64,000 nt of DNA from the NCBI GenBank assembly GCA_041749475.1, contig JBGTBD010000002.1, positions 58,496 to 122,495 of the forward strand. The letters are read 5' to 3'. The notes below the pieces were generated by a model, which was not told the origin of the DNA, did not search any database, and was given only the letters and a program-made list of their open reading frames with translations. Shown one piece after another: positions 1 through 8,680 of this stretch. The translations under genes were made by a program, and so were the position numbers. The DNA is from JBGTBD01 sp041749475 (GTDB lineage Bacteria > Pseudomonadota > Alphaproteobacteria > Rickettsiales > UBA998). Position 1 is the first letter of the stretch, and each line of letters opens with the position of its first letter.

Positions 1-3
1 GGA

Positions 4-276
4 GTGATGCTCTCGCATGTCGATAGTTTGGGTAAAGGGATTCGGACGACGGCGGAATCGTTCAAGAAACTGGGTGGGTCGGCGAACCGGAATGTGTTGC
101 CGAAGCTGAAGAAGCTGGAGAAGTTGGGCGCGTTGTCGGGCAAGAACCGTGAGTTGCCGAAACCGGTGGTGACGTATGAAGTGCATCGCTCGGAAGAGGT
201 GATTACGCTTGATGCGGAGGAGGTGGAGATGGCGGAAACCGAGATGCGTCCGCGGTTGTTGGAGAACGTGAATTAG
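4..276 (+). CDS. Hypothetical protein, probably 5'-truncated by the window edge
   Basis: An open frame of 90 codons runs from the first bases of the window to a TAA. The earliest possible starts (GTG at 4, ATG at 7) have no room for a ribosome binding site inside the window, and the frame is open back to base 1, so the real start may lie upstream. The product is charged, with a lysine-rich first half (PKLKKLEKLGALSGKNR) and a glutamate-rich tail. It has no signal peptide, membrane segment or family motif I recognise. It is followed by palindromic repeats and then by recR on the other strand. No function is proposed. Confidence 0.45.
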   Translation: MMLSHVDSLGKGIRTTAESFKKLGGSANRNVLPKLKKLEKLGALSGKNRELPKPVVTYEVHRSEEVITLDAEEVEMAETEMRPRLLENVN

Positions 277-284
277 CCTTCAAC

Positions 285-400
285 GTCATTCCAGCGAAAG
301 CTGGAATCCAGTCGAGAGCGCCGTGGGCACGATATATTACTTAAGGGTTTGCCTGCACCGCAGACGCGGTGCGTTGGATTCCGGCTTTCGCTGGAATGAC
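285..400. repeat. Palindromic repeat, GTCATTCC...GGAATGAC family
   Basis: The left arm (285-310) is itself a hairpin around CCAGCGAAAGCTGG. The right arm (375-400) is its inverted counterpart and ends in GGAATGAC. Related copies lie at 1124-1193, 4613-4689, 6934-6992, 28763-28849 and 51445-51470, all intergenic. This is a dispersed REP-like element. Confidence 0.85.
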
Positions 401-424
401 TATGTTTGAGATTCAATTATACTT

Positions 425-478
425 GTCATGCTGAACTTGTTTCAGCATCCATGGACCCTGAAACAAGTTCAGGGTGAC
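425..478. repeat. Palindromic repeat, CTGAACTTGTTTCAG family
   Basis: Starts GTCATGCTGAACTTGTTTCA and ends in the inverted copy CTGAAACAAGTTCAGGGTGAC. A second copy is at 12727-12793. It sits just downstream of recR and is a different family from the neighbouring repeat at 285-400. Confidence 0.85.
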
Positions 479-485
479 AAAACCA

Positions 486-1076
486 TTAAAACGGCAATCG
501 CGCGCGTAATGCTGCGCCCAACGTTCCTTCATCGAGATAATCCAACTCTCCGCCTACGGGAATACCTTGGGCGAGGCGGGTGATTTTGACGCCCGCGTCT
601 TTTAGGCGTTCGGTGATGTAGTGGGCCGTGGTCTGGCCGTCGACGGTGGCGTTGGTGGCGAGGATGACTTCTGTCACCTCCGGGGCGCTGGCGCGTTCGA
701 TGAGATGGCCGATTTTCAACTGGTCGGGACCGATGCCGTCCATCGCGGAGAGGACGCCACCGAGTACATGGTATTTTCCGCGATAGAGAGAGGAGCGTTC
801 GATGGCCCAGAGGTCGGCGAGGTCTTCAACCACGCAGAGCATCGCATTGTCGCGTTTTGGTTCATTACAGATGGCGCAGGGCGAGGTGGTGTCGAGATTG
901 CCGCAGATGGAGCAGGTCTGGATCGTGTCGGCGACGATTTGGAGTTCGCGAATCAGCGGCTGCAACAGGCTTTCGCGTTTTCGGATCAACTGGAGGACGA
1001 TACGGCGGGCGGAGCGTGGCCCCAGCCCCGGCATCTTGCCGATGAGTGAAATCAGGTGTTCGAGTGGGGAGTGCAT
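486..1076 (-). CDS. recR: Recombination mediator protein RecR
   Basis: RecR works with RecF and RecO to load RecA on gapped DNA. The 196-residue product shows the family order: a helix-hairpin-helix near residues 15-30 (PGLGPRSARR), a C4 zinc finger with Cys55, 58, 67 and 70, a Toprim domain starting LCVVEDLADLW, and the C-terminal GIPVGGELDYLDEGTL block. The frame is open 12 codons further upstream, but the ATG at 1076 (MHSPLEHL) fits the usual RecR start and length. In many bacteria recR follows dnaX and ybaB; here it is 3.7 kb away on the other strand, so that operon is split. Confidence 0.95.
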   Translation of the reverse strand: MHSPLEHLISLIGKMPGLGPRSARRIVLQLIRKRESLLQPLIRELQIVADTIQTCSICGNLDTTSPCAICNEPKRDNAMLCVVEDLADLWAIERSSLYRGKYHVLGGVLSAMDGIGPDQLKIGHLIERASAPEVTEVILATNATVDGQTTAHYITERLKDAGVKITRLAQGIPVGGELDYLDEGTLGAALRARLPF

Positions 1077-1123
1077 AGTATGGTCGTACCGCGAACAGGA
1101 CTCTATTTCCACTACGAAAATAT

Positions 1124-1193
1124 GTCATTCCCGTGAAAACGGGAATCTATGGTGGTTTATGGGAAGATGGATCCCCGCTTTCGCGGGGATGAC
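1124..1193. repeat. Palindromic repeat, GTCATTCC...GGGATGAC family
   Basis: The arms GTCATTCCCGTGAAAACGGG and CCCCGCTTTCGCGGGGATGAC flank a short centre. It lies between lolA and recR, both on the minus strand. Confidence 0.8.
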
Positions 1194-1216
1194 AACATTA
1201 TGGGATGAGAGACTAT

Positions 1217-1849
1217 TTAGCGGCGGCGCGGATGTTTATTGGTGCGCGGGTCTTTGAAGATGAAGAGGGATTCCTGCAAAGGATGGCCGTATTTGGCGTT
1301 GCTGAGGGAGACGTTGGTTTCCTTGCCCTCTTTGTCCTTGAGCATGAGGTTGCGCAGTTGCAGGGGGCTGTCGGTTAGTTCCATCGTCAACTCACCGTCC
1401 TCGGGTGCGTCCTGTAAGGTGATACGGATGCGGATGACGTTGTTGACCGCTTCGGCTTGCAGTACCTTGATAACATCGGGGTCGAAGTCGATCTTGGCTT
1501 GGGCGAGAAATCCGGCCAGGGTGTCGTCCAGCGGGATGTTGCTGACCTGCTGCAATTCGTAATCGTAATAGATCAGAAATTTGCCGTTGGAGATCATCAG
1601 CACGGGGATGGGTGGGTCATATTGCCAGCGCATCTTGCCGGGGCGCTTGAGAAAAAATTTTCCGGTAGCGAGGGAGCCGTCCGGCGCGAGCTGGACGAAA
1701 TCGGATTCTATAGTGCTGAGACTGTTTAGATATTTTGATACGCGTTCCAGCAGGCCCGCTTGTGAGTTCACCGGAGCCGCGGATGCTGTGCTGGAAAACA
1801 CAGTCAGCAGGCAAAGAAGAGCAAGTGCAGGGCGAAAGCGTGGCATCAT
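1217..1849 (-). CDS. lolA: LolA-like outer membrane lipoprotein carrier protein
   Basis: Periplasmic carrier that takes lipoproteins from the LolCDE complex to the outer membrane. The N-terminus is a classical signal peptide (MMPRFRPALALLCLL... to STASAAP). The mature part has the LolA-type pattern of alternating beta strands, including LLERVSKYLNSLSTIESDFVQ and GKFFLKRPGKMRWQYDPP. Its length, about 210 residues, fits the family. The frame can be extended six codons to a TTG at 1867, but the ATG at 1849 gives a normal signal sequence. It lies 41 bases downstream of ftsK on the same strand and is probably cotranscribed with it, an arrangement common in alphaproteobacteria. Confidence 0.88.
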   Translation of the reverse strand: MMPRFRPALALLCLLTVFSSTASAAPVNSQAGLLERVSKYLNSLSTIESDFVQLAPDGSLATGKFFLKRPGKMRWQYDPPIPVLMISNGKFLIYYDYELQQVSNIPLDDTLAGFLAQAKIDFDPDVIKVLQAEAVNNVIRIRITLQDAPEDGELTMELTDSPLQLRNLMLKDKEGKETNVSLSNAKYGHPLQESLFIFKDPRTNKHPRRR

Positions 1850-1890
1850 ACTTAAGAGATAATGCAAAGTGTGCCTTGCAGCAAGATGGT

Positions 1891-4188
1891 TTATCGCGCT
1901 AATACCTCACGTTTGCCGATATGGTTGGCGGCTCCGACGAGGCCTTCCTTCTCCATCTTCTCGATGATGCGGGCGGCGCGGTTGTAGCCGATCTTCAGGT
2001 GGCGCTGGATGTAGCTGGTGGAGGCCTTGCGGTCACGCAGGACGATCTGGACGGCGCGGTCGTAGAGTTGCTTATCCTCTTCGGTTTCCTCTTCCTCTCC
2101 GAATTCGTCGGCGGCTTCTTCATCGTCATAGGTGACGGCTTCGATATATTCCGGTTCGCCTTGTGACTTCAGGTGTTTCACCACGTCTTCCACTTCCGCG
2201 TCGCCGATGAAGGGGCCGTGGATACGGGTGATGCGCCCGCCGCCGGCCATATAGAGCATATCGCCCTGTCCGAGCAGTTGTTCCGCGCCCTGTTCACCGA
2301 GGATGGTACGGCTGTCGATTTTGGAGGTGACCTGGAAGCTGATACGGGTCGGGAAGTTGGCCTTGATGACACCCGTGATGACGTCCACGGAAGGACGCTG
2401 CGTCGCCATTATGAGGTGAATCCCGGCGGCACGCGCCATCTGTGCCAGACGCTGGATGGAGCCTTCGATTTCTTTCCCCGCCGTCAGCATCAAATCGGCC
2501 ATTTCATCGACGATGATGACGATGAAGGGTAGTGGTTCGGTATCCATCTCCTGATCCTCGAAGATGGGTTTGCCGGTCTCGGGGTCGAAGCCGGTCTGTA
2601 CCTGGCGTTTCAATACTTCGCCGGTGCGCTTGGCTTCTTTCAGGCGTTTGTTATAGCTGTCGATATTGCGCACGCCGAGCGTGGACATCAGGCGATAGCG
2701 GTTTTCCATCTCGCGCACAGCCCATTTGAGGGCGACGACGGCTTTGCCCGGTTCGGTCACTACGGGGGAGAGGAGGTGGGGGATGCCGTCATAGACGGAC
2801 AATTCCAGCATCTTCGGATCGACCATGATGAAGCGGCACTGGCTGGGGGTGAGGTGATAGGCCAAGGACATGATCATGGTATTGATGGCGACGGATTTGC
2901 CCGACCCGGTCGTCCCTGCAACGAGCAAGTGCGGCATGCGGGCGAGATCGACCACGATGGGGTCGCCACCGATGTCGCGGCCTAATGCGAGTGGCAGGGC
3001 GCATTTGCTGTCGGAGAAGGTTTCGTCCTCCAGCAAGTCACGCAGGAATACGGTTTCGCGGGTGCGGTTGGGTAGTTCGATACCGATGCCGTTCTTACCC
3101 GGGATCACGGCTATACGGGCGGAGATGGCGCTCATGGAACGGGCGATGTCGTCCGCCAAGCCGATGACGCGGGAGGATTTCGTGCCCGGTGAGGGCTCCA
3201 ACTCATATAAGGTGACAACGGGGCCGGGTTTGATGCCTGCCATCTCGCCATTGATACCGAAGTCCTGCAATACCGCGCCGAGCATCTTGGCGTTCTGCTG
3301 GAGGGAGGCATCGCTGACTTGTGTTTTCTTGGATTTCTCGCCGGATTTCAGCAAAGTATAGGCGGGGAGTTCGTAATCGCCTTGTTTGGGACGGAGTTCG
3401 AACGAGGCCTGTTTCTTCTGGGGTTTGGATTTGCGCGATACGGCTTGCTTCACCTTGATGGCGGGCGCGTCGTCCTCATCCTCTTCTTCGTACTGGAATT
3501 CGTCTTCTTCGTCATCGTCCTGCGTCAGGGCGATCTGCTTGGCGCGGGGTTTCTTCTTCGCTGGCTTACTCGCTTCACCACGGAAAGCGTCACGAATCAG
3601 TCCCGCGACGACGGTGGCGTAGGCGCTGATGATCAGGAAGAAGCCCCCGATGTACCGCCATTCATGACGGCTGAGCGCCATTGAGAGAGTAAGTAAGGCG
3701 ATGGACAGTCCGAAACAGATAGGAACCATCAGGAAAGCAGGGAGAATCATCGTCGCTTTTTCATAGAGCAATAGCCCCATCGCCCCGCCAAAGCCGCTGG
3801 CGATGGGCCAGAAAGTGTAGGGCTTGATGGCGGCGAGAGCGGTGGAGAAGGTCATCAGTGCCAAGCAGAAGAAAGCGACGCGTAACCAGAACAGGCGCAG
3901 TACATCTCCGGTCACCAACCGCCAGCCCCATGCGAAGAGGAGCGCGGAGACGAGGAAGCTGCCGAGGCCGAAGGTCTGCAATATAATGTCGGAAAGCGTC
4001 GCGCCGAAGGGGCCGCCGAGATTCTTCACCGGCTCGCTGGTGGCACGGTTCATCGAGGGGTCGCCACTATGGTAGGTGATGAGGCTGAGTAGCAAGAAAC
4101 CTGCGATCAAAAAGCAAAGCACCCCAGCGAAACGTCCATAGCGTTGTACAGCAAAAAGGGGCATCGGTGCGGTCATTGCTTTAGCCAT
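1891..4188 (-). CDS. ftsK: DNA translocase FtsK
   Basis: Septal ATP-driven DNA pump that clears and aligns chromosome termini at division. The 765-residue protein has an N-terminal membrane domain with about four hydrophobic segments in the first 200 residues, then a short acidic and lysine-rich linker (DDDEEDEFQYEEEDEDD region near 225-245). The motor domain follows, with Walker A GTTGSGKS near residue 428 and Walker B FIVIIVDEMADLM. A C-terminal winged-helix gamma domain (KASTSYIQRHLKIGYNRAA) reads the orienting sequences. The linker is short compared with E. coli FtsK, which is normal for alphaproteobacteria. A GAGG ribosome binding site precedes the ATG at 4188. lolA follows on the same strand. 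Confidence 0.97.
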   Translation of the reverse strand: MAKAMTAPMPLFAVQRYGRFAGVLCFLIAGFLLLSLITYHSGDPSMNRATSEPVKNLGGPFGATLSDIILQTFGLGSFLVSALLFAWGWRLVTGDVLRLFWLRVAFFCLALMTFSTALAAIKPYTFWPIASGFGGAMGLLLYEKATMILPAFLMVPICFGLSIALLTLSMALSRHEWRYIGGFFLIISAYATVVAGLIRDAFRGEASKPAKKKPRAKQIALTQDDDEEDEFQYEEEDEDDAPAIKVKQAVSRKSKPQKKQASFELRPKQGDYELPAYTLLKSGEKSKKTQVSDASLQQNAKMLGAVLQDFGINGEMAGIKPGPVVTLYELEPSPGTKSSRVIGLADDIARSMSAISARIAVIPGKNGIGIELPNRTRETVFLRDLLEDETFSDSKCALPLALGRDIGGDPIVVDLARMPHLLVAGTTGSGKSVAINTMIMSLAYHLTPSQCRFIMVDPKMLELSVYDGIPHLLSPVVTEPGKAVVALKWAVREMENRYRLMSTLGVRNIDSYNKRLKEAKRTGEVLKRQVQTGFDPETGKPIFEDQEMDTEPLPFIVIIVDEMADLMLTAGKEIEGSIQRLAQMARAAGIHLIMATQRPSVDVITGVIKANFPTRISFQVTSKIDSRTILGEQGAEQLLGQGDMLYMAGGGRITRIHGPFIGDAEVEDVVKHLKSQGEPEYIEAVTYDDEEAADEFGEEEETEEDKQLYDRAVQIVLRDRKASTSYIQRHLKIGYNRAARIIEKMEKEGLVGAANHIGKREVLAR

Positions 4189-4312
4189 AACATCCTCACT
4201 CTTATTTATTTGAGTATATCAGTGTCAACGTAGCCTTTTTAGCGATTCACTAGTTAAAGCTTGGTTAAGTTCTGGCTTTTCTCGGACTGTGACGTAAAAA
4301 CACTTTATTAAG

Positions 4313-4450
4313 CCTCTCCCACCGGGAGAGGCTGGATTTCTCCTTAGAAATCCGAGTGAGGGCCCTTTCGCCGTCCGCCCCCTCACCCAGCTTCGGCTAA
4401 GTTCGCTAGCGTTCACTAAGCCTGCGCAACCCTCTCTCTCAGGGAGAGGG
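4313..4450. repeat. Palindromic repeat, CTCTCCC/GGGAGAG family
   Basis: Begins with the hairpin CCTCTCCCACCGGGAGAGG, continues through an inner hairpin (GATTTCTCCTTAGAAATC) and CGAGTGAGGGC, and ends with a second CCCTCTC...GAGAGGG palindrome. The same order of outer hairpin, inner hairpin and GTGAGGGC is found inside valS at 32631-32683 on the opposite strand. It lies between ftsK and the SRP RNA gene. Confidence 0.8.
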
Positions 4451-4506
4451 AAGAGGGGCAAACGCCGCTTGCCAATCATTTCGCGAGTCTCTACATATAT
4501 TCCCGG

Positions 4507-4590
4507 CTGGCGGCGGGCGATGACCCCGTGAACCCGGTCAGGTCCGAAAGGAAGCAGCCGTAACGGATTGTTTATCGGGTCGTCCGCCAG
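4507..4590 (+). ncRNA. ffs: Signal recognition particle 4.5S RNA
   Basis: The conserved SRP domain IV hallmark GGTCAGGTCCGAAAGGAAGC lies near 4537-4556, closing on GCAGCCGTAAC. Outer sequences CTGGCGGCGGGCGATGACCC and GGGTCGTCCGCCAG pair to form the long stem of the small bacterial type. A T-rich stretch (TCCTTTTCCT) follows the 3' side and may help termination. The RNA partners with Ffh in co-translational membrane targeting. Placement directly upstream of dnaX is common in bacteria. The ends are set from the outer stem and may be off by a few bases. Confidence 0.93.
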
Positions 4591-4612
4591 TCCTTTTCCT
4601 ACTCCCCTCATT

Positions 4613-4689
4613 GTCATTCCCGCGAAAGCGGGAATCCATGCCCATTTATGCACTAATCCTATGTGGATTCCCGCTTTCGCGGGAATGAC
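4613..4689. repeat. Palindromic repeat, GTCATTCC...GGAATGAC family
   Basis: Two arms, each with the core CCCGCGAAAGCGGG or its inverse, bounded by GTCATTCC and GGAATGAC. It lies between the SRP RNA gene and dnaX. Together with the repeat at 4313-4450 and ffs it accounts for most of the 590-base gap between ftsK and dnaX. Confidence 0.85.
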
Positions 4690-4777
4690 AGCATATGTTA
4701 GGAATGACAAGATACTTAGGCGTAAAAATTAATATTATCTGTTGTCGCCACTACCCCCCCGCACTATAACTGGGGTC

Positions 4778-6508
4778 ATGTCCGAAACCTACCGCGTCCT
4801 TGCCCGTAAATACCGCCCCCGGAATTTCGATGATCTCGTCGGTCAGGAGGCGCTGGTGCGCACCCTGTCCAACGCCATCCGTACTGGGCGGATCGCCCAT
4901 GCATTCCTGCTGACGGGAATTCGTGGGGTGGGGAAGACGACGACGGCGCGCATCATTGCACGGGCACTCAATTGCACGGGGGCGGACGGGAATGGCGGGC
5001 CGACGGCGAATCCCTGCGGCGAATGTTCCAACTGCGTGCAGATCGGGCAGGATCGGCATGTCGATGTCATCGAGATGGATGCGGCGTCCCGCACCGGCGT
5101 GGGCGATATCCGTGACCTGATCGAGACCGTGCCTTACGCCCCGGCGCAAGGGCGCTATAAAATCTATATCATCGACGAGGTGCACATGCTCTCGACCAGC
5201 GCGTTCAACGCGCTGCTGAAAACGCTTGAGGAGCCCCCGGCACATGTGATCTTCATTTTCGCGACGACGGAATTGCGTAAAATCCCGGTGACCATCCTTT
5301 CGCGTTGCATGTGTTTCGATCTGCGGCGGTTGGATACGGATAGTTTGCGTGACCATTTGAAGAATATCTGCGGCAAGGAGCAAGTCTCTGCCGACGACGA
5401 TGCGTTGCAACTTCTTGCTATTGCCGCAGAGGGGTCGGTGCGGGATTCATTGTCGTTGCTTGACCAAGCGATTGCGCATTCTGCGGGCGAGGGAAATACG
5501 CTGCATATTGATACTAACACGGTGCGTTCCATGCTGGGGCTCGCCGACCGGACGCGTGTATTCGCGTTGTTGGAGACGTTGTTGGGGGGGGATATCCAGC
5601 AGGCGCTTGTGGAGTTGCGCGGGCAATATGCATCGGGCGCAGACCTTGGGATGGTGTTTCAGGATCTGTTGCAGTTGATTCACCTGACCATGCGTCTGGC
5701 GATCGACCCTAAGGCAGATCTCGGGCCGGGATATGCGGAAAATGAAATCGCCTTGGCGAACAAGTTAGCGGCGGCATCGGACGTGCCCTCCCTGTCACGC
5801 GCATGGCAGATACTGGGCAAAGGCCTCGATGAATTGCGCCGCGCCGGGGATATGTTGATGACCGCGGAGATGGTGATTATCCGCCTTGCATATACCTCTA
5901 CCTTGCCGACGCCTGCAGATATCGCAGCGATGCCGGATGATGCTTCGGGGAGCAATCCCGCACCGCGTGCTGCCGTTACGGCATCCGGTGGTGGGTTCAG
6001 CGGTAGCGGTAACAGCAGTTATGCTGCGTCTGCGCCGATTGGCAATGGTGCGCCGATGGCGGCGCGCCATATGGAGCCGGTTGCACAGTTGGCTGAAACG
6101 CCCGTTGCTAAGGCGCAGCATCTGACGCTGGCGGCGCATAACCCGGCGATTGAGTTGCATACGTTACAGGATATTTTAGAGCTTTGTGATCGCCAGCGTG
6201 AACCGTCATTGCAATATTTACTGACACATCAGGTGGCGGTCGCCGAGGTGGCAGCGGGTAAGGTCGTGCTGGCCGAATCCGTGCATGCGACGTCGGAAAC
6301 GATGCGGAAGCTTGCGCAATTACTTGAACGGGCAACAGATACAGAATGGTCTATTACCACCACGCGCGCGCCGGAGGTGCTGACGGTGGCCGAGCAGAAA
6401 AAAATCATATACCAGCAAGAACTCAAAGATGCGGCCAATCACCCGAACGTGAAAGCGGTGCTTGACCTTTTTCCCACCGCCACGCTATTAGACGTGACCG
6501 ACAAGTAA
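4778..6508 (+). CDS. dnaX: DNA polymerase III subunits gamma and tau
   Basis: Clamp-loader ATPase that opens the beta clamp and couples the polymerase cores. Walker A is at residues 47-54 (GIRGVGKT), zinc ligands are Cys66, 80, 83 and 86, and the DEVHMLS Walker B and sensor SRC follow. The C-terminal third is low-complexity (Gly/Ser/Ala-rich near residues 395-430), then a tau-type domain. The frame opens at a TTG at 4742, but the ATG at 4778 (MSETYRVLARKYRP) matches the family start. At 576 residues it is full-length tau. I saw no clear frameshift signal for a separate gamma product. A YbaB gene follows 48 bases downstream. Confidence 0.96.
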   Translation: MSETYRVLARKYRPRNFDDLVGQEALVRTLSNAIRTGRIAHAFLLTGIRGVGKTTTARIIARALNCTGADGNGGPTANPCGECSNCVQIGQDRHVDVIEMDAASRTGVGDIRDLIETVPYAPAQGRYKIYIIDEVHMLSTSAFNALLKTLEEPPAHVIFIFATTELRKIPVTILSRCMCFDLRRLDTDSLRDHLKNICGKEQVSADDDALQLLAIAAEGSVRDSLSLLDQAIAHSAGEGNTLHIDTNTVRSMLGLADRTRVFALLETLLGGDIQQALVELRGQYASGADLGMVFQDLLQLIHLTMRLAIDPKADLGPGYAENEIALANKLAAASDVPSLSRAWQILGKGLDELRRAGDMLMTAEMVIIRLAYTSTLPTPADIAAMPDDASGSNPAPRAAVTASGGGFSGSGNSSYAASAPIGNGAPMAARHMEPVAQLAETPVAKAQHLTLAAHNPAIELHTLQDILELCDRQREPSLQYLLTHQVAVAEVAAGKVVLAESVHATSETMRKLAQLLERATDTEWSITTTRAPEVLTVAEQKKIIYQQELKDAANHPNVKAVLDLFPTATLLDVTDK

Positions 6509-6556
6509 TGAAAGGATGCGCGAGAGCGCGGCATTCAAAAACCAAGGAGAGAGAAA

Positions 6557-6877
6557 ATGAATATTCAGCAGATGATGAAACAAGCGCAGAAGATGCAGCA
6601 AAAGATTGCCACGCTTCAGGAGGAGATGGAAGGTCGTGAGATCGAAGGTGCGGCAGGTGGCGGTATGGTGAAGATGACGCTGACCGGCAAAGGCAATATG
6701 GTGAAAATCTCTATCGACCCATCGCTTCTGGTTGCAGATGAGAAAGAGATGCTGGAAGACCTGATCGTCGCTGCGCATAACGATGCGAAAGGCAAGGTGG
6801 AATCCACCTTTAATGACGAAATGTCCAAAGTCACGGGCGGTATGGGGTTGCCGGCTGATTTCAAATTGCCGTTTTAA
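6557..6877 (+). CDS. ybaB: YbaB/EbfC family nucleoid-associated protein
   Basis: Small dimeric DNA-binding protein, usually encoded between dnaX and recR. The 106-residue product has the long helical, Gln/Met-rich N-terminus (MNIQQMMKQAQKMQQK), the GGGMVKMTLTGKGNMVKISIDP strand pair, and the C-terminal GMGLPADFKLPF tail. A strong ribosome binding site, AAGGAGAGAG, precedes the ATG. It almost certainly shares a transcript with dnaX. Confidence 0.95.
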   Translation: MNIQQMMKQAQKMQQKIATLQEEMEGREIEGAAGGGMVKMTLTGKGNMVKISIDPSLLVADEKEMLEDLIVAAHNDAKGKVESTFNDEMSKVTGGMGLPADFKLPF

Positions 6878-6933
6878 TTATTCTCTTTTCTTGCTTAGTA
6901 GCCTATCAACGGGATGGGCTAGGTAATAATTCC

Positions 6934-6992
6934 ATCATTCCTGCGAAAGCAGGAATCCAGACATTCTGGATGCCAGCATTCGCTGGCATGAC
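6934..6992. repeat. Palindromic repeat, CATTCC...GCATGAC family
   Basis: Left arm ATTCCTGCGAAAGCAGGAAT, right arm TGCCAGCATTCGCTGGCATGAC. It fills the gap between the YbaB gene and the acyltransferase. The two arms are more diverged from each other than in the other copies. Confidence 0.75.
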
Positions 6993-7016
6993 GCGGAATA
7001 ATACGGGTGTTTGTAC

Positions 7017-8141
7017 ATGAACTCTTCCGGCACATCCCTCTATTTTCCGCACCTGAATCTGCTGCGCGCATTCGCGGCGTTGACGGTGGTCCTCTATCAC
7101 ATCATCCGGTTGAAACCGTGGCCTGAATTCCCGGCACATACTTTCCCGTTCCAGTGGTTCGATTACGGGTGGATGGCTGTAGATATCTTTTTCGTGCTGA
7201 GTGGGTTCGTTATTATGCTGACCGCGCAGGCGGAACTGGCGCAAGGGGGACAAGCGCAGAAGCGGTTTGTGATCCGGCGGCTGACGCGCATCCTGCCGCT
7301 TTATTTCCTGACCCTGTTCGCCGACCTCTTCATTCGCCAGCCAGAATTGCTACAAAATGATATGTTCTGGGCGCACCTGATGCTGCATGTGGGGATGATC
7401 CATAACTGGTCGATCGCCGCGCATGATTCCATCGACGGGCCGAACTGGACGCTGGCGTTCGAGATGCAGTTCTACCTACTGGTCTGGGTGTTGATGCCGC
7501 TACTGGCGCGGATGCGATGGCAATGGTTATTGGCGGCGGTTCTTGTCATCACGTTCGGGTGGCGGGCGGCAGTGTTCGCTATCGCGGAATCGGAAGGGTT
7601 CGAGCTGAGCTGGAAATTCATCTACGCGGTGCAGGTTCCGGGGATGCTTGACCAGCTTGGGTTCGGTATGATCTTGGGCAAATGGGTGTTCGGGAATCAT
7701 CCTTATTATCAGAAAATGATGCAGTCGCCGCAGCGTAACGGGTGGTTACTGGTCGGCGCAGCATTCTTCGTATTTGCGCTCGGGATGGCGTTCATGTGGC
7801 CGGAGCGGCGGGATTATTGGGATACCTGGAGTATCGTAGTGTTCTTCCGCAGTTTCCTTGCGCTGTCCTTCGCACTACTAGTGGCAGGGATGGTAATATT
7901 ACCGCGTTCCGAGAAGCCGAATGTGGCGCTACGCACCGGCTATTTTCTGGGTGAAATCAGTTATGGCATCTATCTGTGGCATATGATCGCGCTGTGGATG
8001 CTGAGGCGGTTGGAGATTGTCAGCGGCGGCGTCTTCACTATCTTACTGGTGGCGGTTTCCGTCACGCTTGCTATCATCACCTTTTACACCGTCGAACGCC
8101 CGGCTATGCGCTGGGGACGGAAGATCTGCAAAACACTTTAG
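7017..8141 (+). CDS. Acyltransferase 3 family integral membrane protein
   Basis: The product of about 374 residues has around ten hydrophobic segments and the typical first helix of acyltransferase-3 proteins (YFPHLNLLRAFAALTVVLYH), with the catalytic-type histidine at its end. A second block is FFVLSGFVIML. Such enzymes O-acylate (often acetylate) sugars of envelope polysaccharides. The acceptor here is unknown. The ATG at 7017 is chosen over a TTG at 7011; no strong ribosome binding site is visible for either. It ends 9 bases before the YajQ gene, so the two may be cotranscribed. Confidence 0.9.
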   Translation: MNSSGTSLYFPHLNLLRAFAALTVVLYHIIRLKPWPEFPAHTFPFQWFDYGWMAVDIFFVLSGFVIMLTAQAELAQGGQAQKRFVIRRLTRILPLYFLTLFADLFIRQPELLQNDMFWAHLMLHVGMIHNWSIAAHDSIDGPNWTLAFEMQFYLLVWVLMPLLARMRWQWLLAAVLVITFGWRAAVFAIAESEGFELSWKFIYAVQVPGMLDQLGFGMILGKWVFGNHPYYQKMMQSPQRNGWLLVGAAFFVFALGMAFMWPERRDYWDTWSIVVFFRSFLALSFALLVAGMVILPRSEKPNVALRTGYFLGEISYGIYLWHMIALWMLRRLEIVSGGVFTILLVAVSVTLAIITFYTVERPAMRWGRKICKTL

Positions 8142-8150
8142 GAGGACATC

Positions 8151-8636
8151 ATGCCCAGTTTCGATATTGAATCTAAAACGGACTTACGCGAAGTCGATAA
8201 CGCCTTGCAGAACGTGCAGCGGGAAATCGATACGCGGTTCGATTTCAAAGGCAGTAAAACCAGTATCGAACGCAAAGATAATGAAATTACATTGCTCGCT
8301 GATGATGAGTATAAACGCGAGCAGGTGGAAGGGATGATCAAGGGCCATATCACACGCCGCAAACTGGATGCCAAATCGCTGGAGTTTAAAGATCCGCAAG
8401 GGGCGTCCGGCAATACGCTGCGGCAGATCATACTCATCAAGCAAGGCATAGATACGGAAACGGCGAAGAAAATCACCAAGTTCGTCAAGGAATCGAAGTT
8501 GAAAGTGCAAGCCTCCATTCAAGGGGATTCCGTACGAGTGACGGGCAAGAAACGCGACGATTTGCAGGAAGCTATCGCGGCGATTAAAGCAATGAACCTT
8601 GAGTTACCCTTGCAGTTCGATAACTTCCGCGAGTAG
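8151..8636 (+). CDS. yajQ: YajQ family nucleotide-binding protein
   Basis: 161 residues, the usual length, starting with MPSFDIESKTDLREVDNALQ, which is typical of YajQ. The rest follows the tandem ferredoxin-like fold of the family (RFDFKGSKT; KQGIDTETAKKITKFVK; DSVRVTGKKRDDLQEAIA). Members bind nucleotides and at least one homologue in Xanthomonas binds cyclic di-GMP. The role here is not known. A near-perfect ribosome binding site (AGGAGG) lies just before the ATG. Confidence 0.94.
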   Translation: MPSFDIESKTDLREVDNALQNVQREIDTRFDFKGSKTSIERKDNEITLLADDEYKREQVEGMIKGHITRRKLDAKSLEFKDPQGASGNTLRQIILIKQGIDTETAKKITKFVKESKLKVQASIQGDSVRVTGKKRDDLQEAIAAIKAMNLELPLQFDNFRE

Positions 8637-8680
8637 TTTCTCTCCTGAAACTAATGCGGCAATGCCGCTGTTCAAACTGA

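Noticed and set aside
4225..4710. 161-codon minus-strand frame opposite ffs
   Set aside because: It is made of palindromic repeats and the antisense of the SRP RNA; no ribosome binding site or family.
8138..8518. Minus-strand frame opposite the YajQ gene
   Set aside because: Mirror frame of a well-supported gene; composition follows the YajQ codons.
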